Of a stretch of 64,000 nt of DNA, positions 28,664 through 36,873 are shown piece by piece. The stretch lies in NCBI GenBank assembly GCA_963746265.1, contig CAVVAM010000015.1:310001-374000 (forward strand), in the 5' to 3' direction. The position numbers were made by a program, and so were the translations under genes. Position 1 is the first letter of the stretch. Each line of letters begins with the position of its first letter. Origin of the DNA: Ilumatobacter sp963746265. GTDB lineage: Bacteria; Actinomycetota; Acidimicrobiia; Acidimicrobiales; Ilumatobacteraceae. The notes beneath the pieces are model-generated. The model ran no database searches. It was not told where the DNA came from and was given only the letters and a program-made list of their open reading frames with translations.

Positions 28664-30607
28664 TCAGGCGATCACGGAGGGGTGCGCCCCGTCGGTCACG
28701 AAGGTGAGCTCCTGCACGGCTCGGGTCATGGCGACGTACAGGAGGCGAGCACCTCGAGCACTCCCATCCAGGATCTCGTGCGGGTTCACCACCACCACAC
28801 CGTCGAACTCGAGGCCCTTCACGGCCTCCGGACCGAACAGCGGGACATCGTCGTGGCCGAGTTCGTGGACGTGGTCGACGGCCCGCAGTCCGTCGGCCGC
28901 GAGCGCGTCGGCCACGACCTCGTGCCGGTCGACGGGCGCGACGACGCCCGTCAATTTGTGTCGGTGCTTCACCTCGGCCACGACCCGCGCGACCCGGGCG
29001 CCCAGGTCATGATCGGCGACATCGTGCCAGGTGAGCGTTCCGCCGGTCGCGCGGACCGATCGGCTCGCCACCGCTTCGACCGCCGTCAGCGGGAGCAGGC
29101 GGTTCGCCCGCTCGAGAATCGGCTCCGGCACCCGGTAGCCGATCGTCAGATCGGCGACAGTGCCCTGAGCACCGAGGTAGGCGAACACGTCGGCCCACCG
29201 CTCCTGCCCGGCGGGCGTGGTGGACTGCGCCACATCGCCGACGAGCGTGCACGACCCCGTCGGCGTCCGGCGGCCGATGACCCGCAGCGCAACGGCCGAG
29301 TGGTCCTGCGCCTCGTCGACGACCACGTGCGCATAGGAGAACGGAGTGCCGTTGAGCAGTGTGTTCGCCTCGTCGACGAGGAACTGATCGGCCGCCGTCC
29401 ACCGGCGCGCCGTTCCGCGAAGACCGGGCAGGAATCGGTCGACCAGCACCATCGGCTTCTGAGTCGGCCACGCCTTGTTGATGGCGGTCTTCAACGGTCC
29501 TGCCTCCGACCAGCGGTCGTCGCCACCGCACCGGCGGCGGAGCTCCTGTCGGGCGAGCACCCGCAGCCGCTCCCTGCGCTCGTTGATCGGAACCTTGCCG
29601 CTCTTCGCGGTGTGGATCCAGTCCGCGAGCTGATCGGCGGCGAATGTGTGCGTCCGGGCGCCGACCGGGACACGGATGTCATGGGCCGGGGCTCGGATCG
29701 CATCGAGCGCGAGCGCCTCCAGCTCGACCAGTCGATCGGCTGAACCCTTCCAACGGGCCTCGTCGGGGTCGTCCGAGCCGGTCAGCTCCACACGCGGAAC
29801 GCAGAGCTCGAGCGCTGTGCACTGCCGGACGCTCCGCTCGCCCAACGAGGGCAGGACGTTCGCGATGTAGTCGAGGAAGGCCCGGTTCGGTCCGACGACG
29901 AGCACTCCGTCACGAGCCAGCCGGATTCGGTGCTCGAACAAGAGGTACGCGGCGCGGTGCAGGGCCACCGCCGTCTTGCCCGTGCCGGGACCGCCCTGCA
30001 CGATCAAGGCCTGGTCGATGTCGGAACGGATCACGAGGTCCTGCTCGGCCTGGATCGTCGCCACGATCTCACGCATCTCACCCGATCGGGCGGCGCCGAT
30101 CTCGGCGAGCACCGGATCGGGGATGCCGGCGACGACATCGGCGGCATCGGGGTCGTCGAGGTGCTCGTCGAGATAGGCGGAGATCTCACCGTCGTCGAGC
30201 GTGAATCGGCGACGGAACACCACGCCGAGCGGATCGACCGCCGTGGCACGGTAGAAGGGCGCGGAGATCGGCGCGCGCCAGTCGACGACAACGGGATCGT
30301 GATTCGCGTCCTCGACGTGTCGACGGCCGATGTACCACTCCTCGGTGCCAGAGCCGTCCGGTGACGGCTGGTCGATCCGACCGAAGAACTCACCCGCGCC
30401 CGGTGACCGCAGTGTGTCGAGCGCCTCCCACACCGTCATCTCGACGTACTCCGACGTGATCTCGTCGGCGGCCGAGTGCGGGTCGACCCGCTCGAGTCGT
30501 TCGATCATCCGGTCGCGACAGGCTCGGGCGAACGTCAGCCGATCACGCTCGGCGGCGAGGTCCGGGAACGCGTCATCGGGCGCGTCGGGAGCAGGGTCGG
30601 TCGCCAT
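28664..30607 (-). CDS. HelD-like UvrD/Rep superfamily 1 helicase
   Basis: The 647-residue ATPase has Walker A QGGPGTGKTAVALHRAAYL (about residues 200-218), Walker B VVVDEAQDHSAVA, and motifs III-VI including LVGDVAQST, TIGYRVP, VKGLEFDGVVVV and LLYVAMTRA. The N-terminal 190 residues carry a predicted coiled coil and the WRAPISAPFYRA motif. That motif is characteristic of HelD/HelR proteins, which bind RNA polymerase and release it from stalled or rifamycin-bound complexes. The start at ATG 30607 is supported by TACGAT ten bases upstream. Confidence 0.87.
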   Translation of the reverse strand: MATDPAPDAPDDAFPDLAAERDRLTFARACRDRMIERLERVDPHSAADEITSEYVEMTVWEALDTLRSPGAGEFFGRIDQPSPDGSGTEEWYIGRRHVEDANHDPVVVDWRAPISAPFYRATAVDPLGVVFRRRFTLDDGEISAYLDEHLDDPDAADVVAGIPDPVLAEIGAARSGEMREIVATIQAEQDLVIRSDIDQALIVQGGPGTGKTAVALHRAAYLLFEHRIRLARDGVLVVGPNRAFLDYIANVLPSLGERSVRQCTALELCVPRVELTGSDDPDEARWKGSADRLVELEALALDAIRAPAHDIRVPVGARTHTFAADQLADWIHTAKSGKVPINERRERLRVLARQELRRRCGGDDRWSEAGPLKTAINKAWPTQKPMVLVDRFLPGLRGTARRWTAADQFLVDEANTLLNGTPFSYAHVVVDEAQDHSAVALRVIGRRTPTGSCTLVGDVAQSTTPAGQERWADVFAYLGAQGTVADLTIGYRVPEPILERANRLLPLTAVEAVASRSVRATGGTLTWHDVADHDLGARVARVVAEVKHRHKLTGVVAPVDRHEVVADALAADGLRAVDHVHELGHDDVPLFGPEAVKGLEFDGVVVVNPHEILDGSARGARLLYVAMTRAVQELTFVTDGAHPSVIA

Positions 30608-30617
30608 GGGGCCCGTG

Positions 30618-30623
30618 ATCGTA
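30618..30623 (-). promoter_or_regulatory. Possible -10 element (TACGAT) of the helicase gene
   Basis: On the minus strand TACGAT ends ten bases before ATG 30607. Confidence 0.35.
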
Positions 30624-30706
30624 CCGAACGGTCCGTGCCGAACGGATCCGGTTTCGCCACGCGAAGCGCGATCCGCCAACATGCGGACGACCCGAAAGGA
30701 ACTTCC

Positions 30707-31507
30707 ATGGACATCCAGCACCTGTTCTCGGTTCGCAACAAGGTGGCGCTCGTGACCGGCGGCTCGCGGGGCATCGGCGAGATGATCGCGGCCGGCTTCC
30801 TCGCCAACGGCGCCAAGGTCTACATCAGCTCGCGCAAGGCCGATGCGTGTCGAGCCACGGCCGATCGACTGATGGAGGAGCACGGCGGCGAGTGCATTCC
30901 GATCCCCGCCGACCTGTCGGGCCTGGCCGGGGCCGAAACCCTCGCGACGGAGCTGGGCGAGCGGGAGTCTCGACTCGACATCCTCGTCAACAACGCGGGA
31001 CAGGCGTGGGGCGCCTCGCTCGAGGAATTCCCCGAAAAGGGCTGGGATCGCGTCCTCGACGTGAACGTGAAGGGCCCGTTCTTCGTCATCCAGCAACTGC
31101 TCCCGTTGCTCGAGGCCGCCGGCACGGCGGATGATCCCGCACGCATCATCAACATCGGTTCGATCGACGGCCTCCGGCCGCCGCGCCTCCAGACCTACTC
31201 GTACGGCCCGTCGAAGGCCGCGATCCATGCGATGACGCGTCAGTTGGCGGCCGAGCTCGCTCCCCGCCACGTGATCGTGAACGCGATCGCTCCCGGCCCC
31301 TTCCCGACGTGGATGCTGTCGACCGGCGTCGGCGGTGGCGGGGACGTCGAGAACACCGACTGGGACGAACTCGGACGGGGGAACCCGCGCGGCCGCGTCG
31401 GGACGCCCGAAGACATCGCCGGTCTCGCGATCTTCCTGTCGAGCCGGGCCGGTGCGTTCACCGTCGGCGAGATCATCACCTGCGACGGCGGTTTGGTCAT
31501 CAGCTGA
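30707..31507 (+). CDS. Short-chain dehydrogenase/reductase, RhlG/FabG-like
   Basis: This 266-residue NAD(P)-dependent oxidoreductase has TGGSRGIG as the nucleotide site (about 18-25) and ISSRK after strand 2, suggesting NADP preference. NNAG follows, with the catalytic Ser in NIGSIDG and YxxxK in YSYGPSKAA, and GEIITCDGG at the C-terminus. FabG- and RhlG-like reductases act on 3-oxoacyl thioesters. Here the substrate is unknown. It lacks the long insertions of mycofactocin-coupled SDRs. The GAAAGGA ribosome binding site six bases upstream fixes ATG 30707. Confidence 0.88.
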   Translation: MDIQHLFSVRNKVALVTGGSRGIGEMIAAGFLANGAKVYISSRKADACRATADRLMEEHGGECIPIPADLSGLAGAETLATELGERESRLDILVNNAGQAWGASLEEFPEKGWDRVLDVNVKGPFFVIQQLLPLLEAAGTADDPARIINIGSIDGLRPPRLQTYSYGPSKAAIHAMTRQLAAELAPRHVIVNAIAPGPFPTWMLSTGVGGGGDVENTDWDELGRGNPRGRVGTPEDIAGLAIFLSSRAGAFTVGEIITCDGGLVIS

Positions 31508-31830
31508 CAGTGGGCGCATCGTCGCCACTCGGGTCTGCGGTCACAGGTGCGGGAGCCGAACGGCGCGTTGCCGTGCGGGTCGCGGACGCATCTCGCTCCA
31601 CGCGATCGGTACCGACGACACGGAATTCCCGAGTTCATCGCCGCCACCGGCGTCGACGACCCGGAGCGGCGCTCGAGGATCGAGGCCCCGGTCCCGGCGT
31701 CCCGGCACCATGGACGAGCTCAACGCGTTGACGGCCGTGTTGCTCACGGCACGACCCGATGCCAGACCGGTCGGTTCCTCAGCTTCGGCGGAGGGTGGAG
31801 CACCTGACGGCGACGGGCACACTGTCGGCC
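31508..31830. other. Intergenic region between SDR and ABC exporter genes
   Basis: In these 323 bases I see no hairpin, repeat or convincing gene. Open frames present are compositionally biased and overlap the next gene. Confidence 0.5.
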
Positions 31831-32601
31831 ATGTCGTTGCCGCCCCCCGTGGCACACCCACTCCGGATCAGAGATCTCACGAAGTGGTTCGGTGACACCC
31901 TGGCGCTCAATCAGCTCACCCTCGACGTGCCCGCCGGCAGCTGCTTCGGTCTGGTCGGCCCGAACGGGAGCGGCAAGTCGACGACGCTGCGGTCGGTGAT
32001 CGGACTCGTCCGGTTCGACGCAGGAACGATCGAGGTCTGCGGTCACGACCTCGTCGAGGATCTGCAACTCGCTCGTTCGACGATGGGTGTGGTCCTCGAC
32101 CCGCTCCAGCTCTTCGAACGGCTCACCGCTCACGAATTCCTGCTGACGATCGGCGAACTGAGAGGGCTCGATCGGGAGATCGCCCTGACACGCAGCGCCG
32201 AGCTGCTCGCCACACTCCAACTCACCGACGATGCCCACCGTCAGATCGCCGGGTACAGCCACGGCATGCGCAAGAAGACCTCGCTCGCGGCCGCCCTGCT
32301 GCACCGGCCCCGCCTCCTCCTCCTGGACGAGCCCTTCGAGGGTGTCGACCCGGTGTCGGCTCGGACGATGCGGTCGATGCTCGACCGGTTCCGCGCCGGT
32401 GGCGGCACGGTCGTGTTCTCGAGCCACGTCATGGATCTCGTCGAGCGGCTCTGCGACCACATCGGCGTGATCGACCGCGGCCGTGTCGTGGCCGTCGGAC
32501 GCACCGACGACCTCCGCAACGGACGGCGCCTCGAGGACGTGTTCATCGACGTGGTCGGAGCGAGCGAGGTCGACGACCATTCGCTGGCCTGGCTGGGCTG
32601 A
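31831..32601 (+). CDS. ABC exporter ATP-binding protein
   Basis: This 256-residue nucleotide-binding domain has Walker A GPNGSGKST, a degenerate ABC signature (YSHGMRKK in place of LSGGQ) and Walker B LLLLDEPFEGVDP. The H-loop is SSHVMDLVE. The closest group is the CcmA/NatA-like exporters that pair with a multi-helix permease. The next gene starts on the same bases (TGATG) and encodes that permease. The substrate is unknown. ATG 31831 places the start at the expected distance before the first strand (LRIRDLTKWFGD). Confidence 0.88.
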   Translation: MSLPPPVAHPLRIRDLTKWFGDTLALNQLTLDVPAGSCFGLVGPNGSGKSTTLRSVIGLVRFDAGTIEVCGHDLVEDLQLARSTMGVVLDPLQLFERLTAHEFLLTIGELRGLDREIALTRSAELLATLQLTDDAHRQIAGYSHGMRKKTSLAAALLHRPRLLLLDEPFEGVDPVSARTMRSMLDRFRAGGGTVVFSSHVMDLVERLCDHIGVIDRGRVVAVGRTDDLRNGRRLEDVFIDVVGASEVDDHSLAWLG

Positions 32602-34178
32602 TGGCGGCGACCGTCGCGACGTTCGTCCGGTTGCGCTGGCGACTCCTTCGCGGTTCGATCCGTCATGGAGGTGCCGAGCAGGTCGGCGCGATCATCTCGA
32701 CGATCGCGTCGGCCGTCATCGGCCTGGGCGCCGGAACTGCCGTCGTGGTCGCAGGGCGCACCACCGACCGACCGTCGGACCTGGCCGTGATCTTCTGCTC
32801 CCTGGTGCTGCTCGCCGTGGTCGGGTTCGGCGTCGTGGCCGGCATCTCGCAACCCGTCGACCCACGGGTCATCGCCGCCGAGCCGCTGGGTGATCGCAAC
32901 CGCACGATCGGTCTGCTCGCGGCCGCAGCGTTCGGGCCGCCGGGACTGGCCGGCATCGCGCTCGGCATCGGCCTCGCCGTCGGGATGACACGACAAGCGA
33001 CCGACGCCCCTGCGGTGATCGTCGCGACGATCTCGTGGCTGCTGTCGTTGCTGTTGGTCGCGCGGACAGCGACGAACCTGCTGGCGATGATGACGAGCCG
33101 GTTCCCGAGAGCCGGACAACTGGTCGTCGGCCTCTCCGGTCTGGCGTTCTACGGACTGTTCCAGTTCGTACCGGCGTTGCTCGGACGTCTGGACGACGCC
33201 GGACGCACCCGATTGGCCGACGGCCTCGCATGGACGCCGCCCGGACAGATCGGCCGTGCGATCGCCGGCGAAGGGACGACCTGGCTCCACGTGCTCGCCG
33301 GGACGATCTGGCTCCCCGTGCTCGCGATCGCGTTCGGATGGTCGGCGCGCGAGCTGTCGCTGTCGGTGCGCCGCGCCGGCGGGCTCGACACGACCGACGC
33401 CGAGGCCGGCATCATCGGACGCTGGGCGCATCGCGCCTGCGGCGACGGCCCCGAAGGCGCGATCGCCTGGCGCAGCATCCTCACGCGGTTCCGCAACCCG
33501 CGAAGCGCGCTGGAGACGTTCACGGGTGCCGGCGTCGGGATGGCGGCGGTCCTCGTACCCGTCCTGATCCGCGACGGTGCCGGGAGCGGTGCCGTCCTCG
33601 TCGGCGGTGCGGTCCAGCTCGCCGTGCTCTTCATGTCGGGCAACAGCTTCGGTACCGACGGCCCGGCGATCACTCACGAGCTCCTGTCGGGTGTCGGACC
33701 ACGTGCGCTCGTGCGGGGCAAGGCGCGCAGCATCGCCATCGTTGCTACGCCGCTCGCGATCCTCGGGCCGGTCGCCGCGGCGGCGATCACGGGTGAGTGG
33801 CGATACCTCGTCGCCGGGTTCGGAGTCGGCATCGGTGGGCTGCTGGCGGGCACCGGCGCGGCGGTGGTGCAGTCGGCGATGGTCCCGATCGCGATTCCCG
33901 AGACCGACAATCCGTTCGCCGGCGGCGAATCGGGCAAGGGAATCATGGCTGCCCTCCTGCTCGGAGCTGTGCTGGTCGGGCTGGCGATCCTCACGGTGCC
34001 GATCGCACTCGCGCTGTTCTGGGCGACCGACAGCGGCCGCGTGGGTCTGGTCACCGTGTTCGGAGCGGTGACCGTGCTCGCCGGTTGGGGCGTCATGCGC
34101 CTCGGGATCGATCTGGCGACGCGCCGGGTGGCGGGTCGGGAACCGGAGTTCGTCGCCGCCGTGACGCCGGCTCGGTGA
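32601..34178 (+). CDS. ABC exporter permease
   Basis: This 525-residue integral membrane protein has about 12 hydrophobic segments and opens with basic, amphipathic VRLRWRLLRGSIRHGG. It is an ABC-2-like exporter permease with no obvious substrate signature. It overlaps the ATPase gene by one base, so the two form a unit. A short loop in the middle (ARELSLSVRRAGGLDTTDAE) is probably cytosolic. Confidence 0.8.
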   Translation: MAATVATFVRLRWRLLRGSIRHGGAEQVGAIISTIASAVIGLGAGTAVVVAGRTTDRPSDLAVIFCSLVLLAVVGFGVVAGISQPVDPRVIAAEPLGDRNRTIGLLAAAAFGPPGLAGIALGIGLAVGMTRQATDAPAVIVATISWLLSLLLVARTATNLLAMMTSRFPRAGQLVVGLSGLAFYGLFQFVPALLGRLDDAGRTRLADGLAWTPPGQIGRAIAGEGTTWLHVLAGTIWLPVLAIAFGWSARELSLSVRRAGGLDTTDAEAGIIGRWAHRACGDGPEGAIAWRSILTRFRNPRSALETFTGAGVGMAAVLVPVLIRDGAGSGAVLVGGAVQLAVLFMSGNSFGTDGPAITHELLSGVGPRALVRGKARSIAIVATPLAILGPVAAAAITGEWRYLVAGFGVGIGGLLAGTGAAVVQSAMVPIAIPETDNPFAGGESGKGIMAALLLGAVLVGLAILTVPIALALFWATDSGRVGLVTVFGAVTVLAGWGVMRLGIDLATRRVAGREPEFVAAVTPAR

Positions 34179-34186
34179 GCGGCGGC

Positions 34187-34192
34187 TACGCT
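34187..34192 (+). promoter_or_regulatory. Probable -10 element (TACGCT) of the small membrane gene
   Basis: TACGCT ends seven bases before GTG 34200, a leaderless spacing. Confidence 0.45.
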
Positions 34193-34199
34193 GTCAGCG

Positions 34200-34559
34200 G
34201 TGGCGTATGTGATTGCGGGAGTGGTGGTGGCGGCGGCGCTCGTCGTCGCAGTGGTGATGCTCTGGCGCCGACGCGAGTCCGGCGCGGCGGAGTCGGCCGG
34301 CACCGTGACGCCAACGGCGCCGCCCCGTGTCTCCGACGAACCGATGACCGGCCTCGAGGCTGCGCTCGCGCGGGTGACCGATCGTGACGGCCGTCCGATC
34401 GGCGAACATCTCGACGCCGAGGCCGAGCTGGTCGACCAGCTCCGGGTTCCCGACGACACGGGGCCCCTCCTGCGCCGGGCTCTCGACCGCGTCGAACACG
34501 TCGATGAGCCCGACCGCACCGCCGACGGCGAAGCCAGCGGCACGCCCGACGCGAACTGA
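34200..34559 (+). CDS. Small membrane-anchored hypothetical protein (119 aa)
   Basis: One N-terminal helix (YVIAGVVVAAALVVAVVMLW) is followed by basic RRRES. An acidic cytosolic domain comes next (GLEAALARVTDRDGRP, LVDQLRVPDDTGPLLRRAL). There is no family I recognise. It lies 51 bases before mftA on the same strand and could be a local accessory, but nothing in its sequence links it to mycofactocin. Confidence 0.6.
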   Translation: MAYVIAGVVVAAALVVAVVMLWRRRESGAAESAGTVTPTAPPRVSDEPMTGLEAALARVTDRDGRPIGEHLDAEAELVDQLRVPDDTGPLLRRALDRVEHVDEPDRTADGEASGTPDAN

Positions 34560-34598
34560 GTGTCGATCGCCGGTTCCGGAGCATGCCGGCCGCACGGG

Positions 34599-34604
34599 TA
34601 CCCT
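34599..34604 (+). promoter_or_regulatory. Probable -10 element (TACCCT) of the mycofactocin operon
   Basis: TACCCT ends six bases before the mftA ATG at 34611. It suggests a leaderless mftA transcript. Confidence 0.5.
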
Positions 34605-34610
34605 GGGCAC

Positions 34611-34754
34611 ATGGATCACGACGCCAACCAGCCGACGAACACCGCCGACGACGCCGCCGACCTTGCGGTCGTCACGGCCGATCCCGACGAGAGCGCCGTC
34701 GACGAGTTGTTGATCGAGGAGATCTCGATCGACGGCATGTGCGGCGTGTACTGA
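34611..34754 (+). CDS. mftA: Mycofactocin precursor peptide
   Basis: This 47-residue peptide ends with the invariant core IDGMCGVY. In the known pathway MftC oxidatively decarboxylates the terminal Tyr47 and cross-links it to Val46, and MftE then releases the modified Val-Tyr unit that becomes the redox cofactor. The upstream leader is acidic (LLIEEIS), as usual for binding by MftB. The following genes are mftB and mftC in the standard order. Confidence 0.95.
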   Translation: MDHDANQPTNTADDAADLAVVTADPDESAVDELLIEEISIDGMCGVY

Positions 34755-34765
34755 GACGAAGGATC

Positions 34766-35137
34766 GTGACGACGCCGACCGGCAGCACCGGAGAGCGCAA
34801 CGCAACGGGCGGGGGGCACGAACGCTCGCGACCGGAGCCGAGCGACCACGTCTCCGCTCCGAACTCGGACGCGATGTCCGGACGGGCGCTCGAGCTGCAC
34901 CCTGGCGTCGCGCTGCGGCCGGAGCCCTTCGGGGCGCTGGCCTACCACTACGACACTCGCCGCTTGGTGTTCCTGAAGCACCCGGACGTCGTGCGCGTCG
35001 TCTGCGAACTCGGCAACCACCCGACCGTCGCCGACACGTTCGACGCCTGTGACATCGCGGTCGGCCGGCGGCCGACGTTCGAGCGAGCGCTGGCCGGCCT
35101 GATCGACTCGGAGATGCTCCATGACCGCACTCGTTGA
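34766..35137 (+). CDS. mftB: Mycofactocin peptide chaperone MftB
   Basis: MftB is a small RRE-type protein that binds the MftA leader and presents it to MftC. The family core is present: LELHPGVALRPEPFGALAYH, then TRRLVFLKHPDVV and a C-terminal helix FERALAGLIDSEML. The start is uncertain. GTG 34766 gives 123 residues with AAGGA very close before it. ATG 34874 gives 87 residues, which matches the conserved part, but lacks a ribosome binding site. The 3' end overlaps mftC by 17 bases. Confidence 0.88.
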   Translation: MTTPTGSTGERNATGGGHERSRPEPSDHVSAPNSDAMSGRALELHPGVALRPEPFGALAYHYDTRRLVFLKHPDVVRVVCELGNHPTVADTFDACDIAVGRRPTFERALAGLIDSEMLHDRTR

Positions 35138-36245
35138 GCAGCTCAAAGCCGGGCTCGATGCGCCCATCTGTCTGACGTGGGAACTGACCTACGCCTGCAA
35201 TCTCGAGTGCGTGCACTGCCTCAGCTCGTCGGGGCGTCGCGATCCGCGTGAGCTGTCGACCGAGGAGGCCAAGGCGGTACTCGACGAGCTCCACGACCTC
35301 CAGGTCTTCTACATCAACATCGGCGGCGGCGAACCGATGATCCGTCGCGATTTCTTCGACCTGATCGAGTACTCGATCGGCCGGGGCATCGGCGTGAAGT
35401 TCTCGACCAACGGCGCCTTCATCGACGCCGGCAAGGCGCGACGGCTGGCGGCGATGGACTACCTCGACGTCCAGATCAGCCTCGACGGCACCGATCCGGC
35501 GACCAACGACGCCGTGCGCGGCGACGGTTCGTACGCCACGGCGGTCCGGGCCATGGACCACCTCCGGGACGCCGACTTCGGCCCGTTCAAGATCTCCGTC
35601 GTCGTCACGCGCCACAACGTCGACCAGCTCGACGAGTTCAAGGCACTCGCCGACTCCTACGGTGCCCAGCTCCGCATCACCCGGCTCCGACCGTCCGGCC
35701 GGGGCGTCGACACCTGGCACGACCTGCATCCGACGAACGCCCAGCAACGCCAGATCTACGAGTGGCTGCTCGAACACGGCGACCGGGTCCTCTCGGGCGA
35801 CTCGTTCTTCCACCTCAACGCCCTCGGCGAGCAGAACCTGCCTGGCCTCAACCTGTGCGGCGCCGGGCGGGTGGTGTGTCTCATCGATCCCGTCGGCGAC
35901 GTGTATGCCTGCCCCTTCGTGATCCACGACGAGTTCAAGGCCGGCAACGTCCGCGACACCGGTGGCTTCTCGCAGGTCTGGAAGGGCAGCGACCTGTTCC
36001 GCGACCTACGCGAACCCCAGTCGGCCGGCGCCTGCGCCTCGTGCGGGTCGTACGATGCCTGTCAAGGCGGCTGTCTGGCGGCGAAGTTCTTCACGGGGAT
36101 CCCGCTCGACGGTCCCGACCCCGAGTGCGTTGGCGGCCACGGCGAACTCGCCGTGGCGGGTGTCGCGACCGGTTCGGCACCTCGACCGACGATGGACCAC
36201 TCGAAGCGGGCCCTGCCCACCCCCGTGACGCTCGGCAGGAAGTGA
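35121..36245 (+). CDS. mftC: Mycofactocin radical SAM maturase MftC
   Basis: This 374-residue radical SAM enzyme has the cluster motif C26-x3-C30-x2-C33 (TYACNLECVHC) and a GGGEPM SAM-contact motif. The C-terminal SPASM domain is rich in cysteines (LCGAGRVVCLIDPVGDVYAC, then CASCGSYDACQGGC). It performs the decarboxylation and Val-Tyr carbon-carbon bond formation on MftA. The reading frame overlaps mftB. All key cysteines are present. Confidence 0.96.
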   Translation: MTALVEQLKAGLDAPICLTWELTYACNLECVHCLSSSGRRDPRELSTEEAKAVLDELHDLQVFYINIGGGEPMIRRDFFDLIEYSIGRGIGVKFSTNGAFIDAGKARRLAAMDYLDVQISLDGTDPATNDAVRGDGSYATAVRAMDHLRDADFGPFKISVVVTRHNVDQLDEFKALADSYGAQLRITRLRPSGRGVDTWHDLHPTNAQQRQIYEWLLEHGDRVLSGDSFFHLNALGEQNLPGLNLCGAGRVVCLIDPVGDVYACPFVIHDEFKAGNVRDTGGFSQVWKGSDLFRDLREPQSAGACASCGSYDACQGGCLAAKFFTGIPLDGPDPECVGGHGELAVAGVATGSAPRPTMDHSKRALPTPVTLGRK

Positions 36246-36254
36246 CATCTGGAC

Positions 36255-36827
36255 GTGTGGTGGCTGCTGGTTCCCGTGGCGTACCTCATCGGAACGTTCC
36301 CCAGCGCCACCCTGATCGCACGCGCCAACGGGATCGACATCCGTGAGGTCGGCTCGGGGAATCCCGGGGCCTCGAACGTGGCCCGGGTGCTCGGCTGGCG
36401 ACGCGGCATCTGGGTGTTCGTGATCGACGCGGCCAAGGGTGCGCTCTCGGCCGGAGCCGGGTTGTTGGTCGGCGGACGGCCCGCCGGCTACGTGCTCGGC
36501 GCCGCTGCGGTGATCGGCCATGTCTTCCCGCTGTGGAGTCGACTCCGCGGCGGCAAGGGCGTCGCCACCGGCGCCGGTGTCTTCGCCGTACTGTCACCGA
36601 TCGTGTTCGGCGTGTTGGGCGTGGTCTGGTTCGTCGTCTACCGACTCGGCAAGAAGGCATCATTGGCGTCGATCACGATCGTCACCCTGGCCCCCGTCGG
36701 GGTGGCTCTGGTTCGCCAAGAGCTCTGGGAGGTCCTGGCGACGATCGGGCTCAGCGCCCTGGTTGTCGCACGGCATCTCGGAAACATCAAACGGCTCGTG
36801 ACCCGACGCGAACACGCGATCACCTGA
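36255..36827 (+). CDS. PlsY-like glycerol-3-phosphate acyltransferase in the mft locus
   Basis: This 190-residue membrane protein has about five helices and the three PlsY motifs: YLIGTFPSA near the start, the GSGNPGASNVAR phosphate loop (about 36-47) and the SRLRGGKGVATGAGV loop. PlsY transfers acyl groups from acyl-phosphate to glycerol-3-phosphate at the membrane. It begins nine bases after mftC, at GTG, and is probably cotranscribed with it. That is not part of the known mycofactocin pathway. Whether it is the cell's housekeeping PlsY or a dedicated enzyme cannot be told. Confidence 0.85.
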   Translation: MWWLLVPVAYLIGTFPSATLIARANGIDIREVGSGNPGASNVARVLGWRRGIWVFVIDAAKGALSAGAGLLVGGRPAGYVLGAAAVIGHVFPLWSRLRGGKGVATGAGVFAVLSPIVFGVLGVVWFVVYRLGKKASLASITIVTLAPVGVALVRQELWEVLATIGLSALVVARHLGNIKRLVTRREHAIT

Positions 36828-36873
36828 GGGCGGCGGGACCTCCGCGAGCGACCAACTGCAGCGACGACTCCGG

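Noticed and set aside
30707..31507. SDR as a mycofactocin-coupled short-chain dehydrogenase
   Set aside because: It has ordinary FabG/RhlG-like length and TGGSRGIG opening, without the insertions I would expect of the mycofactocin-coupled subfamily.
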